Source of the DNA: Microdochium bolleyi
Lineage: Eukaryota; Ascomycota; Sordariomycetes; Xylariales; Microdochiaceae
Length of the DNA: 64,000 nt
Assembly (NCBI GenBank): GCA_001566295.1
Contig: KQ964268.1
Location: 248,001-312,000, forward strand
Direction: 5' to 3'
In this document: piece after piece, positions 1-10,305 of the stretch
Position numbering within the stretch: position 1 is the stretch's first letter
How the letters are laid out: each line of letters begins with the position of its first letter
The notes under the pieces: generated by a model
Told to the model about the DNA's origin: nothing
Seen by the model: only the letters and a program-made list of their open reading frames with translations
Database searches by the model: none
Translations under genes and position numbers: made by a program

Positions 1-183
1 GTGCTGGTCTCATCCGTGAAACTAGATGGATCTTCTTCCCGATCTGTAACCTGTCCAAATACCACTGAAAGAGTAATCGCTTGTGGTTCAGTGTAGCCAA
101 ATATCTGCCTTACATCCTGACAGGCCGAGATGTATCTGGCACAGTACGTAATCCAAGATCAGCCAAGGTCCGGGATGAACCGT

Positions 184-1749
184 TCAAGATGCGCCGCTCA
201 AGGCTTGAAACGCGGCACTGTCGTCCTCACAAGCGCCCCAATCCGCAGTCTGCCTAGCGACGAACTGCATGTCCCCGGCACCGAGCCGTCGGAGGACGGC
301 TCCCTCATCAGCGCCGGCGCGAGCGAACCACATCCACGGTTCACGTTTCGTCTCTACCAACCCGTCGTTGCCGAACCATGTCCACGGGTCATGGTCCTCC
401 GCCACGAGCTCGTGCTTCCAGCCACAATTCTTCCACCCGGACTCGTTTGCCCGCCTCCTCGTCTCGCCCAGCACTCTGCCGACTTTGATGCCGACCAGGT
501 TCGGAAGCTCGTGAGGATTGGCAACAAAGAGGACGTGCTGGAGCAAGTCTGCGGCTGTATCCCATCCACACTCGCCCATTCCGTCGTGCGGGCGCGACTG
601 GGCCAGATGCAGCAGCTCAAGCGATGTAGGCAGCATATCTGCCAGCCGGCAGGGCGCGGAAGTCTGTTCTTCGTCACCGAGGAGTACAGCAGGGGTGATT
701 GCGAGAGTCTTGAGGACCTTCAGGCTCCGCAGGGCGCCAATAACGGAGTCCTGCAGCGTACAACCCCGGGCGTCTGCATCGAAATGGATGGAAAGGTTGA
801 TGTGGGTAAGGCCAGCGCCAAGCTTGCGCAGTGCGTTGCTGATGGGTCTCAGGTCCACGACTTGCGGCTGCGGATGTCCAAGGTGGAAGAGACGGAGCAC
901 AATAGCATCGTACACCAGGTTTTGTAGGGAAGGAGCCCGAGCCAGGAGCTGCGGCACGACCTGCGGGTCGAAAATGTGCTGCCTGACCTCGAGGACTTGT
1001 ACACAGGGTTGCAGATGGTCGAGCCGGCAGAGAGAGCCTGCATGGATTTGCATGTGCAGGGCTGGGAAGGGCATGATTGACGGAAATTCCATGGAGAAGC
1101 CGTAGTCTTTGCATCGGAAGAAGCAAAGTCTGTCCAGATGCCTCAGCGGGGTCTTGTCGACCTCGTTGACTCGGCCCTTGACTGTGACGGGACCGGCAGT
1201 GCCGCCTAGGTAGCGGAGCCGGGCCGGCCTGCACAAGTCGAAGAAGTACACGAGCGGGCTCAGAAGCTGCATCGGCGGAGCGGTGAATGACAGATGCTCC
1301 AGCTGGGGCATGTGGGCGATGAGGAGGAGCAGGACGTGGCTGGACGTCAGACGGCTGCGGCGGAAGATGCGGTCGAGGAAGCGACCGATCATGGAGTCAT
1401 ATGTGCTGAAAAACCACTGGAGGCTTGGCCGGCTACTGATGTCGATGTACTCACCGGGCTCGTCCACGGGCCAGTCGTCTTCCGGAAGGACGTTGTCGAA
1501 GATGATGAGGCTACGAACCAGGTCACCGTTGGACGGGTTGCGCTGCAGAGCCTGCACCAGCGCCTCGACACGGCGCGGCGCGGTGTGCGGCTCGAGGACG
1601 ATTGTGCGCCAGAATTCTGGGTCGGCGATGGCGTGGAAGCGTCTGGAGACGAGGCGGAGGGAGGTCAGTTGCTTGCGACTGTCGACCGAGCCGAGAAGCA
1701 GCGGACGGAGGAGCTCGTCGGGCAGGGTGGTGAGGGTGGGCGCGGCCAT
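184..1749 (-). CDS. F-box protein
   Basis: This encodes 521 residues. An F-box-like segment lies close to the N terminus (about residues 8-55, beginning TLPDELLRPLL), with the usual Leu/Pro start and a Trp near its end (PEFWRTI). F-box proteins bind Skp1 and bring substrates to SCF ubiquitin ligases. The rest of the chain has a loose leucine-rich pattern such as PSLQNLVYDAI and LRSLKVLKTL, as in fungal F-box/LRR-like proteins, but I cannot count regular repeats. The start is the ATG directly before the F-box. The frame stays open about 80 bases upstream, but only through non-ATG codons. No intron is needed. A second F-box gene lies about 3.4 kb away on the same strand; the two proteins are not obviously close paralogues. 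The substrate is unknown. Confidence 0.8.
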   Translation of the reverse strand: MAAPTLTTLPDELLRPLLLGSVDSRKQLTSLRLVSRRFHAIADPEFWRTIVLEPHTAPRRVEALVQALQRNPSNGDLVRSLIIFDNVLPEDDWPVDEPGEYIDISSRPSLQWFFSTYDSMIGRFLDRIFRRSRLTSSHVLLLLIAHMPQLEHLSFTAPPMQLLSPLVYFFDLCRPARLRYLGGTAGPVTVKGRVNEVDKTPLRHLDRLCFFRCKDYGFSMEFPSIMPFPALHMQIHAGSLCRLDHLQPCVQVLEVRQHIFDPQVVPQLLARAPSLQNLVYDAIVLRLFHLGHPQPQVVDLRPISNALRKLGAGLTHINLSIHFDADARGCTLQDSVIGALRSLKVLKTLAITPAVLLGDEEQTSAPCRLADMLPTSLELLHLAQSRPHDGMGECGWDTAADLLQHVLFVANPHELPNLVGIKVGRVLGETRRRANESGWKNCGWKHELVAEDHDPWTWFGNDGLVETKREPWMWFARAGADEGAVLRRLGAGDMQFVARQTADWGACEDDSAAFQALSGAS

Positions 1750-2529
1750 GGCCGAGCTGTGAGGGCGTCGTGAGCTGGTGGTAGTGTTTGTTGTTAGTAC
1801 GGAGGTATCTTCTGTGTGAAAGACAGACAAGACTTACGCGACAAGAAACGACAGCGATCAGAGTATACAACAATAGAGATTGTGACTGCGAGCTCCTTCA
1901 TCTCGCGCTGGCGCCAAGAGCAGCAGTGTGATGATGGGAAAGGCAGGGACGCAAATGAGGAAAAGAAGGTGCAGGTGCACAGCACGGACAGCGCAACCCA
2001 CGGTATTGTTTGTCCGCAGAGACAAACGTCCCCTGGGTCACCCCAGGAGACGCGTCTTCCATTACTTCGCCAGTCTTCAAGTGTCACCCGTCTATGAGAA
2101 AACGCATTTGATCGCCAGTGGACTACGACCTGTCTCAACCCACCAAGGCGACAACACTTCGAAGTGGCGGAGCCCAGGAGCTGTATTGACGAGGATGTTC
2201 TGGGACGTTCAGATGTGTAACAAGCATGCTTATCACTCATAACCAAGATCCTGTCAGGATTTAAGGCGTGTCATCTGGCAAGAAAGTGTGCTTTCATGTA
2301 GACTTGCGCCAGACACAGCATACTTATCGCTACAGGGTTGAAGATGTCTACAATACAAGATACGCTAGCACGAACGCTGCTGGGATAATGCATGGCACAT
2401 GATGTCTACTTCGGAACGCGCCACAGCACAAGCACCTTGTCCAGCGTTGGGACGTCGGACAAGACAAACACGCGGTCTGAAATTGCCAGTCCCTTCCAGA
2501 TCTTGTTATCCAACACAGACCTCGCCTCG
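1750..2529. other. intergenic region
   Basis: This is the 5' side of the F-box gene and the 3' side of the next minus-strand gene. Open frames on both strands are short and lack coding character. I see no RNA gene or repeat. Confidence 0.5.
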
Positions 2530-3348
2530 TCACTTCCGTCCTCCCATCACGCGGATCTGGCCATACTTGAGATCGCTCTTTGTCAGCTTCCGCGGACCTC
2601 CTGCATACTTGACACTGCAGAACGGACATGACAGGTCTTTACACGTAACGCAGGCCAACTCAGCACCTGCGCTTTGCATGCATGGCTGCGTGAAGGTGAG
2701 GCCGCCACAAGCGAGACCGACGGTCTTGTCCCACGACTTGACTGCCTTGCTAGGGTTCTTAGGGATCGGGGGGTCGTCCTCACGCTTCTGCTGCGCCTCG
2801 ATGCATGGGCGCGAGAGCCGTACGCTGGGCTTGTAGTTGATGCAGGTGCTGTCATTGCAGCGCTCCAAACAGGACCCATGGGTGTGGGTGTTAGCCTCGT
2901 CTGGTTTGGCAGCCGGTGTGGGAATCCAGACCTTCTCGAGATGGTAGAGATCCCCAGACGACTGTGTAACACAGGTGTTGCCTTTGTTGTCTAGATACAG
3001 CCGCCAGCCGGCCTGCAAGGGGGAGTACTTGCTCTGCCTTGCAAGATAGCCGGCCTGATCCCCGAACTCCTGCAGGCACTTCTGAACTTTCTCGCGGTTG
3101 CGGAAGCCGAGGAATCGGTAGCCGCAGGGAAGAATCGGCGCTGGTCTGGACTCGTGGACCATGCTATGCAGCAAGAAGCAGTGAGCACGCCACTTACTGA
3201 AGGCTGGGTCATTGCAGGGTGTCCCCTGGTAACGTGGCGGCTGGAGCAGCGCCTTCAAGGGATCGGTGTCCGCCGCGTCGACGACGCCACCAGCAGATGT
3301 AGTGGCGTTGGCGGCAGCATTCTCGCCGATAGCATATGGAGATTTCAT
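2530..3348 (-). CDS. hypothetical Cys-rich protein
   Basis: This gives 272 residues from the ATG at 3348. The frame is open a further 57 bases upstream but only from a GTG, so an upstream coding exon is possible. The N terminus is Ala-rich low complexity. The central part (about 60-150) contains a WRAHCFLLHSMVHES segment. The C-terminal 100 residues hold about ten cysteines, ending in CVTCKDLSCPFCSVKY, a pair of CxxC-type knuckles that may bind zinc. I recognise no family. The start lies only 72 bases downstream of the stop codon of the MYND gene on the same strand, which is tight even for a compact fungal locus. It might therefore be a separate gene, or a mis-split C-terminal part of its neighbour, although a TAG separates the frames. 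Confidence 0.5.
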   Translation of the reverse strand: MKSPYAIGENAAANATTSAGGVVDAADTDPLKALLQPPRYQGTPCNDPAFSKWRAHCFLLHSMVHESRPAPILPCGYRFLGFRNREKVQKCLQEFGDQAGYLARQSKYSPLQAGWRLYLDNKGNTCVTQSSGDLYHLEKVWIPTPAAKPDEANTHTHGSCLERCNDSTCINYKPSVRLSRPCIEAQQKREDDPPIPKNPSKAVKSWDKTVGLACGGLTFTQPCMQSAGAELACVTCKDLSCPFCSVKYAGGPRKLTKSDLKYGQIRVMGGRK

Positions 3349-3420
3349 TGCTGCTGAGGCTGCTGCTGTTGCTGGGGACTTTCCTCCTTCGAACAACACT
3401 TTCACCTCCCCATGTAGTTT

Positions 3421-4840
3421 CTAGACACGCTGGGTCAGGTAGTGTTGCCACAACATGAGAGGCTCCCTCCAGCCGAATCGCACACTGCAAACATCCATTG
3501 CAAAGACGTCACTGTTGCGCATGGTGATGCGCAGCACGGTGTGCACGGCAAGTGTCGTCGCCATGCTAGGGGCTCTGTCCGCGGCCATGCCGGTGGTGCC
3601 CGAAGGGATAATTTGGTTGTCGGTGTCGACGATGAAGGGCCGGTGTACATTTCTGACCTGGACCCTGACTTGCTCGATCTTCGCAAAAATGTCGAGCTCG
3701 GCTGGGCGTCATCGCTCGTTAGTCGCTGGTGATCAACACACTCCCTCGACAAAACAACTTACCGGCCCTTGTCAACCACCTGGAAATGTAAAACGACAAC
3801 ATCCCCATAGATTCGCCAAGATCGTTCCAAAATACCCGCTCTCCGAGACCAGGTTCCCCCAGTGCCTCGAAAGCGGCCATAGGGAATGGCCTCAGCAACT
3901 GTGCTCCCCGGAAGATCTCGTCAGGCGTGTAGCGTAACTCGACGACATGCAGACCATCATTGGTAGAGCGGAGGCCGTGCAAACTTAATGCGCAGACGCT
4001 GGACTCCATGATGTATAGCTGTTGTCTAACCATCTCGGTTGCGTTCTTCAGCTTGCGCTGGTCGAAACAGCGCTTCTTGTGCTGACCCCAATGTCTTGCT
4101 TGGCACTCGACGTTGCAATAGGCCGTCCCTACGGCCACGCGGTCGTCATTTTTGATGGTGCAATCGCCGCAGACGAGAAGGGGACTGGCTCTCTCGCAGT
4201 AATCGCAGAGTTTGGGAAGCGTGAGGTACTCCGGCAGAAAGTCGAGGCCTGCTGGAATGCTGACGCAGCCCTCGTCTTCCGAATCCGATACTTGCTCCAT
4301 ATCATCGCTTTCTTCGCAACCAGTTGGGCGTGGCTTGGATCGGATGGGCGGGCCAGTATCGTAGGTACCGTCTGGGATGGAATCCTGCCGGCCAAGGCAT
4401 AGCCAACGGCAGCGGTGCAAATATGCTCTCATGTTCTCGGGAAATTTGTCTGCGACGGCGAAAAGTGGCTGGAGGCTCATGATGAAACAAACCCGGACGT
4501 GATCCGCGGACGTGATGTTGTCAGTTGCGTTCAGCGCGTTCCATGCCTTCATGGCGAGATAATCTTGCGTCTGCCCGTGTTGATCGGGGCCATTGTCACT
4601 CCGGCCGGCCCCGGCCGTCTCATCGTCCTTGGAAGGCTCAGCCACGGCGTCTTTGAAGAAGGCGACGAGGGCGGCGCGGTAGGCTCTGTCGGTCTCGTCT
4701 GATGTGGCGGACTGATCGCACTCGCGGTGGTTGAGGTCTTTGAAAAGGTCCTCTATACGGTGCAGGCAGTCCGAGGTCTTGCTCATATCGGAGAGCAGCG
4801 ACTTGAGCACCTCGTACGTGTCGTTGGCGAACGACGACAT
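3421..4840 (-). CDS. MYND zinc-finger protein (2 exons)
   Basis: The coding sequence is 4840..3763 joined to 3701..3421, 452 residues. The 61-bp intron has a GTAAGT donor, an ACTAAC branch point and a CCCAG acceptor. Without splicing the frame stops 14 codons into the intron. A MYND finger lies at about residues 212-258 with CxxC, CxxC and a final YCxxxCQ...H...C arrangement. MYND domains bind proline-rich peptides and recruit regulators. The N-terminal 200 residues are helical and acidic with no recognised domain. The C-terminal exon carries a compact alpha/beta-looking segment. The start chosen is the first real ATG, which begins MSSFANDTYEV. The partner and role are unknown. Confidence 0.75.
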
Positions 4841-5187
4841 GGCTCTGTGGCACCAGGAGGTTGCTGCCGGCCTAGGGATGAGCTGAGCTGGATGTGAGGG
4901 TAGGGTGAGGCGGAACCTCCGAAGCGCAGGAGTGGGATGCCGACTGGTGCAAGCCGTTTCAGCTGTGTCGTCTGCAAAGAAAGACGGAGGGCCGGAAGGT
5001 AAAGATGGTGCTGCTCGTGGACGTGTCGTGGCAGTCGCGAGGCACCGAGACAGATTGCGAGGCACGATCAATGCGGCTTGGATGTCTCAGGCACCGTAGG
5101 CACTGTCAGCCTGAAGTAGGGTGACTGTAAGCGGGCAGAATCGCTCTGATTATCTCACCCACCCTTAGTCTACAACCGTTCAAGGCA
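4841..5187. other. intergenic region
   Basis: This is the spacer between two minus-strand genes and presumably carries the MYND-gene promoter. I see no TATA box and no additional gene. Confidence 0.5.
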
Positions 5188-6207
5188 TCAAGACCTCACC
5201 CCCTCCTCCCCCACCACGACGTTCGGCACGCCGTTCTTGATCCGATTCTCGGCTCTCCGATACACCCATGCGAGGTCCTTGTCGTGCTGGTCCTCAGGCA
5301 GATACCGCCACCCATCGTACTCCTTGATCCAACTGCGGTTCGGCACATACGCCTCGAGCATGTAGTAGTTGTCCCGATGGAACGGCAGCTCAAAACTCGG
5401 CGGCCCGCTTCGCCCGAGAAACGCATCGCACTCAGATTTGGCGTCTTCCTCTGTCATACGAAACCGCCGTCGCTGGTTGCCCTTGTTGGCGGCGTGCCGA
5501 GCGACAGCCCGCACCGTCGACTGCAGATGTGCCTCGAGGATTCTCGCGTGCCACAGCGGACTCCGCAGCGCCTTGCCCACCACGTAGGCGTGCTTTGCCA
5601 GCAGTTCCCTGTTCCACTCTGGCATGTCGACTCCCCGCTTGGTCATGGGCAGCGGAACCCCCTGGTCGAGGTGATCCTGCCAGTGTGCAAAGTCGACGGC
5701 GATGCACAGCACGTTCCATCGCAGCATGCATGCCAGGCATGTGCAGATCCCCGCTGGGTCCGGCGGCGGGATGTGCTGGTAGTACGGCTTGCGATGGATG
5801 CCCAGAAGCTCCCTCCGCTCCATGCTCGTCAGCTCGTCGTGCAGGAACGGATCGACGTTCTCGAGCAAAACGGGCAGCCGGTAGCTCTGGAGCAGGCAGC
5901 TGTACCGCCAGCTCGCCATGGCGTTGGTGATGCGGCACAGGTTGTGCTCATCGGTAATGAAGGCGTGGAAGGTACTGTTGACGCGTAGCAGCCGGAAAAC
6001 ATCGCTGGGCCGCAGCAGGCTGAAGATGTCGAGCACGAGCTCGTAAGGCAGGTCGAGCAGCTTGAAAGCCTGCTGCTTGGCACGGGCGAGCCTACGGTCC
6101 TGTTTGCGCCGCGAGCGGGCGGTGCGCTTGGACTTGAGGGTGAGGGCCTCGGTCGTGTCGACCAGCTCGCCCAAGTCCGAGTCGTCCGAGTACTCGGGCT
6201 TACGCAT
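5188..6207 (-). CDS. F-box protein (short)
   Basis: This is a 339-residue single-exon gene. A basic stretch (about residues 28-48, rich in Lys/Arg) precedes a clear F-box at about 52-100 (LLDLPYELVLDIFSLL, then FRLLRVNSTFHAF). This is the fungal F-box pattern. The C-terminal two thirds contain a HIPPPDPAGICTCLACMLR segment with two cysteines and a Trp/His-rich tail, as in many fungal F-box proteins of unknown substrate. The start is the first ATG in frame (MRKPEYSDD). Translation from a GTG 13 codons upstream is unlikely. It probably acts as a Skp1-bound receptor. It is divergent to the carboxylesterase gene across 830 bp. Confidence 0.8.
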   Translation of the reverse strand: MRKPEYSDDSDLGELVDTTEALTLKSKRTARSRRKQDRRLARAKQQAFKLLDLPYELVLDIFSLLRPSDVFRLLRVNSTFHAFITDEHNLCRITNAMASWRYSCLLQSYRLPVLLENVDPFLHDELTSMERRELLGIHRKPYYQHIPPPDPAGICTCLACMLRWNVLCIAVDFAHWQDHLDQGVPLPMTKRGVDMPEWNRELLAKHAYVVGKALRSPLWHARILEAHLQSTVRAVARHAANKGNQRRRFRMTEEDAKSECDAFLGRSGPPSFELPFHRDNYYMLEAYVPNRSWIKEYDGWRYLPEDQHDKDLAWVYRRAENRIKNGVPNVVVGEEGVRS

Positions 6208-7037
6208 CGTCACGGAGCAGGCTGTAGTCGCAGTGTTGAGAGTCACTGATGACTGTCGTCATCGGTCGCTGGGAAAAAAACGCCGACGATGTCATCGGCT
6301 TATGTCATCATCAACAATCGATCAACCCCACACACGGGAGAAATCTTAACCGGAAGTCACAAACCCAAACAGCAAGCAGCAATACAGTCACTTAATAGAA
6401 GACCTGGCGACCCATTGCCTCCACTGCCAGCATGCCGATGCTCAAACCTTTTCTTTGTTCTTATCACGGCGACAGGACACTGTACACTCCAGGAACCGAG
6501 GCACGCGGGACCGGAAACGTGGAACTGCCAAGGCGCAACTGCCAGTTTCTCCGCATTTTCTCCACAGCCTGCCCTGGTTCTTTATGGAGTATCGCGAGTC
6601 ATAACTCTTCGGCAAGCAATTGTGATCAACACTATCCATGCCCAGTTCTGGACATCGTGACCAGTCGCTCGGGCTGTGCCGGCGTTTTACCGCCGCTCCC
6701 AGTCCTGGCACCGTTGCAACCTTACCAAGCCTTGACAACTCCCGCACCAGTACCCCACACCGTTCTTCTCCGACCCCACGGGCTTAGATTAATGTCCATG
6801 CTCGCCGCCGCGGGGGCCGAACAAGTGCCGACGAGTCTTGAGCTTGGCCACACTCGGCATGCTCCCGAGACTGCGGAGATCAGGATAGCCCTGCTGGGGT
6901 CGTCCCTAGTCGGGCCGTTTGGTGCCATGGTATGGCATGGCACGGCATGGCGTCAGTTGCTATAAGATGACATGACATCTGCTGCTGCTCTCGGCCCCTC
7001 TTCGCTTTGCTCAGTCCACCGCAACCCAGCAGCAACA
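6208..7037. other. divergent intergenic region
   Basis: This is the shared upstream region of the F-box gene (minus strand) and the carboxylesterase gene (plus strand). It contains a CATGG-rich stretch near 6927-6951 just before the TATA-like element. I see no other gene. Confidence 0.5.
6961..6966 (+). promoter_or_regulatory. TATA-like element of the carboxylesterase gene
   Basis: TATAAG lies 77 bases before the ATG of the secreted esterase, a normal distance for a fungal core promoter. It is assigned by position only. Confidence 0.45.
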
Positions 7038-8810
7038 ATGAAGTTCTCCGTAGCGACCGCATTCGCCCTGTGCGAGGCCGTGGCAGCTGTCCAGCAGACC
7101 GTCGACCTCGGGTACAGCTCTTTCAAGGGCACGGTCCTCGACAATGGCATCACCCAATGGCTCGGCATGCCATTCGCGGCGCCACCGGTGGGCGACTTGA
7201 GGTGGAGGGCTCCCAGGGACCCGGCCAAAACCCAAGGCATTCAAGACGCCAGCAAGGTGAGCTTGTTTCCTGGGTGGTCTTTCGCGGGGCCAGTCGCAGG
7301 CAACTAACAACGCATCTTCCAGAATGCCCCGTCCTGCATCGGTACCGGCGAGACCGCCAATGCCAACAAGTCCGAGGACTGCCTGTATGCTTCGGTCTTT
7401 GCACCGACTAAGGCAACGCGCTGCAGCCCCTTGCCCGTCTATGTTTGGATCATGGGTGGAGGCTTCAACCAGAACTCTGGGCCCAACTCGAACGGCACGG
7501 GCCTGATCAAGGCAGCGGAGGAGGACCTCGTCGTCGTGACGTTCAACTACCGCGTCGGCACCTACGGCTTCATGTCCAACGGCGACACCGACAGCGAGCA
7601 CATTGATACCAACATGGGCCTGCTCGATCAGCGCAAGCTGCTGCACTGGGTCCACGACAACATCTCAAAGTTTGGCGGTGACCCGCGCCGTGTTGTCATC
7701 GGCGGTGCCTCTGCCGGTGGAGCCAGTGTCACCTACCAGCTTACCGCTTATGACGGCAAGGACGAGGGCCTCTTCGCTGGCGCTGCCGCCCAGTCGCAGT
7801 CCTTTGGCCCCGTCCGCACCGCAGCCAAGTCCAGATACCAGTTCGTCAACCTCGCCAAGAAGCTCGGGTGCTGGGATGATAACCACGCGGCGGGCCTCCC
7901 CGAGGACGACAAGTCCAACGATGCCGCGATCCTGGCATGCATGCGCGCTGCACCAGTCGCCACCATTCAGGAAGTCAACAAGAATATCCCATACCCGGAG
8001 ATTGCAGACCGCAGCGACGCCAAGGCCCCGTTGTACATGTGGTCGCCGATGATCGACGGCGACTTCATCAAGGACCTAACGTACACTCGTTTCCGCGAGG
8101 GCCGCTACGTCCACGTCCCCACCATCTTCGGCGACGATACCAATGAGGGCACCGGGTTTGCACCTCAGACCGCCGCCAGCCAGTCCGATAGCCACGCCTT
8201 CTTCCGCGCGCAGTTCCCTGCCGTCACCGACGCCCAGCTCACCGTGCTCGACGAACTGTACCCCAACGCGAACCAGAGCACCTGCCCGAACGCGGGCTGC
8301 TGGTGGCGCCAGGCGGCCGACCTGTATGGCGAGACGCGCTACAACTGCCCAGGGCTCTTCCTGGCCGAGACGCTCTCCAGCCCGTCCACCCCGTCCCCGG
8401 CCCGGACCAAGCAGCAGCCCTTGTACCTCTACCAGTACGACGTGCTCGACCCGGCCCAGGAAGCCGCCGGCCTCGGCGTCCCGCATACCGTCGAAACGTT
8501 CGCGATCTGGGGGCCCGAGAATCTCGTCAACGCCGCGCCCAAGAGCTACCTCCCCGGCGGTATCAACGCGGGCGCGATCCCCGTGATGCAGGGCTACTGG
8601 ACGAGCTTCATGCGCAGCCTCGACCCGAGCGCGCACCGCGCCGCGGGCAGCGCCGAGTGGACTGCCTGGACGGGCGGGTACGACGAGGGGAAGCGTGTGT
8701 ATATCAGCACCGGCGGGAAGACGGCAATGGAGAAAGTCGAGCAGCACATGCCGGGCCAGGTCAAGCGCTGTGAGTACCTTGAGACGATTGCTATCCCGCT
8801 AGAGCAGTAG
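7038..8810 (+). CDS. secreted type-B carboxylesterase/lipase (2 exons)
   Basis: Exons 7038..7256 and 7323..8810 give 568 residues. The 66-bp intron runs from GTGAGC to CAG with an ACTAAC branch point. A signal peptide covers about the first 18 residues. The type-B carboxylesterase landmarks are present: the N-terminal GMPFAAPPVGDLRW block, the SEDCLYASVF block, the oxyanion loop MGGGF, and the nucleophile elbow GGASAGGAS with Ser about 203. The C-terminal catalytic His lies in VPHTVETFAIWG (about residue 461), and the acid is probably in the DDTNEGT block. It should hydrolyse carboxylic esters or lipids outside the cell; the natural substrate is unknown. It is full length for the family, with a TATA-like element 77 bases upstream. 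Confidence 0.9.
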
Positions 8811-9279
8811 GCTTTGAGCCGTCGCCAGTAAGCCGGCCGGAAGGGTGGATGCTAGGTGTGAGGGCGCTGTGCTATTTGCTGTGTATGAGTTGATCTAGCT
8901 CAGTGCCCATGTATATAAAGGAAATCGAAACAAGAATATATAGCATGAATGTCAAAGCGATGAAGTGCCGTCTGCATCATTGGTTCTCCTTGCCGTATGC
9001 CGCCAGTTGCTCGGCTGGAGCAAAGTGGCCGGAAGCAGTTAGAGGGACCCTACAAGTCGCGTATATTCCATTCATGAACTGATCATTATAGCTCGTAGCA
9101 GAGCTCAATTCGTACTGGCTGATAATTAAGTTGCACGGGGCTGCTGATGGGAAAACAGTCATAGATTATGTCATTATCAGATACGCTAGGTGAAAAATCC
9201 AGGAAGCGCCCTTATAGGTAAGCCAAGTAAAGATACCACATCATGCTCTGCCCAGCCCACTGCGGGACAAAGTGCCACT
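8811..9279. other. convergent 3' intergenic region
   Basis: This is an AT-richer spacer between the 3' ends of the esterase and the minus-strand secreted-protein gene. I see no gene. Confidence 0.5.
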
Positions 9280-10215
9280 TTAGCAAGCCTTGTCATTGAA
9301 GTTGTAATATCCGAAACCCAGATCGGCCGAGTCGGTCACGGACTTGTCGTACTTGCGACATGTGCCCGTTGACGTGCCGGAGCTGGGGTCGGTGACGATG
9401 TAGAAGCCCGTGGCGAGGCAGCGGCTGTCGGTCTTGCACGAAGCGATGCAGTTGGCTTGGTTGGTATTGAAGTTGGCGTCGTAGTTGAAGGCATTGGCGC
9501 CGGGGAGGCCCCGGGCGTTGCAGATCTTGGGCTTGACCAGGATGGGCGTGATGGTGGTGGCGGAGGTGACGGTTTCGGTGCTCGTGGGGCCCACGGTCTG
9601 CGTGGTGGCCAGCGTGGTGGCCATCTGCACGGTCGTGGTGTAGGTCACGGTGACGGTCTGGCCCGGGACGGTCTGTGTCGTCGCTGGCCCGGCCACGCTC
9701 TGGGTCGCTGTGCTGCGGACCGTCGTCGTGGGCAGCGCCACGATGCATGAGCAGGCCCTCGAGATCTTGGCGGCGGCGAAGGCAAGCAGGGGCTTGGGGA
9801 CAGGCACGGGGACACCGGTGAGGCCGCGCTGGTAGATTGTCCGGGTGCCGGCGGTGACGGTCTGTGTGACGGTGACTGTCGGGTTGGGCTGCGTCTCCTC
9901 GACGGTCGAGACGACAGTGGTGATGGTTGTCTCTGATACAGCCGTGGACTGTGTCTGGTCGGGCAGGGTGGCCACCGACGTCACGGCAGCTCCCGTCACG
10001 GTGGCCGTCTGAACCACCGTCGTTGTCTTGGGCCCCCCAAGGTACGAAGAGCAGAAGCAGCTGGCCTTCGCCTTCAGGGGTCCCTTGAGGAGGGCGACGA
10101 CATCGTCGACGACGGCGCAGGCGTCCTTCCGCGCGTCAACACCAGCAAAAGGAGCTGCGCCGACGAGGGCCCCAGCGCTCAGGATGTACGCGACGGCAAG
10201 AGAAGTGAGCTGCAT
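9280..10215 (-). CDS. secreted Thr-rich protein with Apple/PAN-like C terminus
   Basis: This encodes 311 residues in one exon. A signal peptide covers about residues 1-20, followed by a short Cys-bearing segment ending CFCSSYLG. A long Thr/Val-rich stretch follows (TTTVVQTATVTG, TVTVTQTVT), which is a likely O-glycosylated stalk. A second short Cys segment (CSCIVAL) is followed by another Thr-rich stretch. The C-terminal 80 residues have spaced cysteines (CNARG, CIASC, CLATGF, TCRKY, final KAC), as in Apple/PAN folds that bind carbohydrate or protein. The start is MQLTSLAV, because the frame upstream runs through the TATA-like element. It is probably cell-wall associated or extracellular. No enzymatic signature is seen. 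Confidence 0.75.
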   Translation of the reverse strand: MQLTSLAVAYILSAGALVGAAPFAGVDARKDACAVVDDVVALLKGPLKAKASCFCSSYLGGPKTTTVVQTATVTGAAVTSVATLPDQTQSTAVSETTITTVVSTVEETQPNPTVTVTQTVTAGTRTIYQRGLTGVPVPVPKPLLAFAAAKISRACSCIVALPTTTVRSTATQSVAGPATTQTVPGQTVTVTYTTTVQMATTLATTQTVGPTSTETVTSATTITPILVKPKICNARGLPGANAFNYDANFNTNQANCIASCKTDSRCLATGFYIVTDPSSGTSTGTCRKYDKSVTDSADLGFGYYNFNDKAC

Positions 10216-10298
10216 CTTGATATCTTTGTGTCCGTTGCTGCTGTTGTAGAGATGGGAGGGTGCGGCATGCGCTCCCTGGTTTGGTGGCGCCAAAGGAT

Positions 10299-10305
10299 CT
10301 TTATA
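10299..10305 (-). promoter_or_regulatory. TATA box of the secreted Thr-rich protein gene
   Basis: On the minus strand this reads TATAAAG, about 85 bases upstream of the chosen ATG. It supports the shorter start over the longer open frame. Confidence 0.5.

Noticed and set aside
130..927. 265-codon plus-strand frame at the left end
   Set aside because: Antisense to the F-box gene, with no recognisable protein features.
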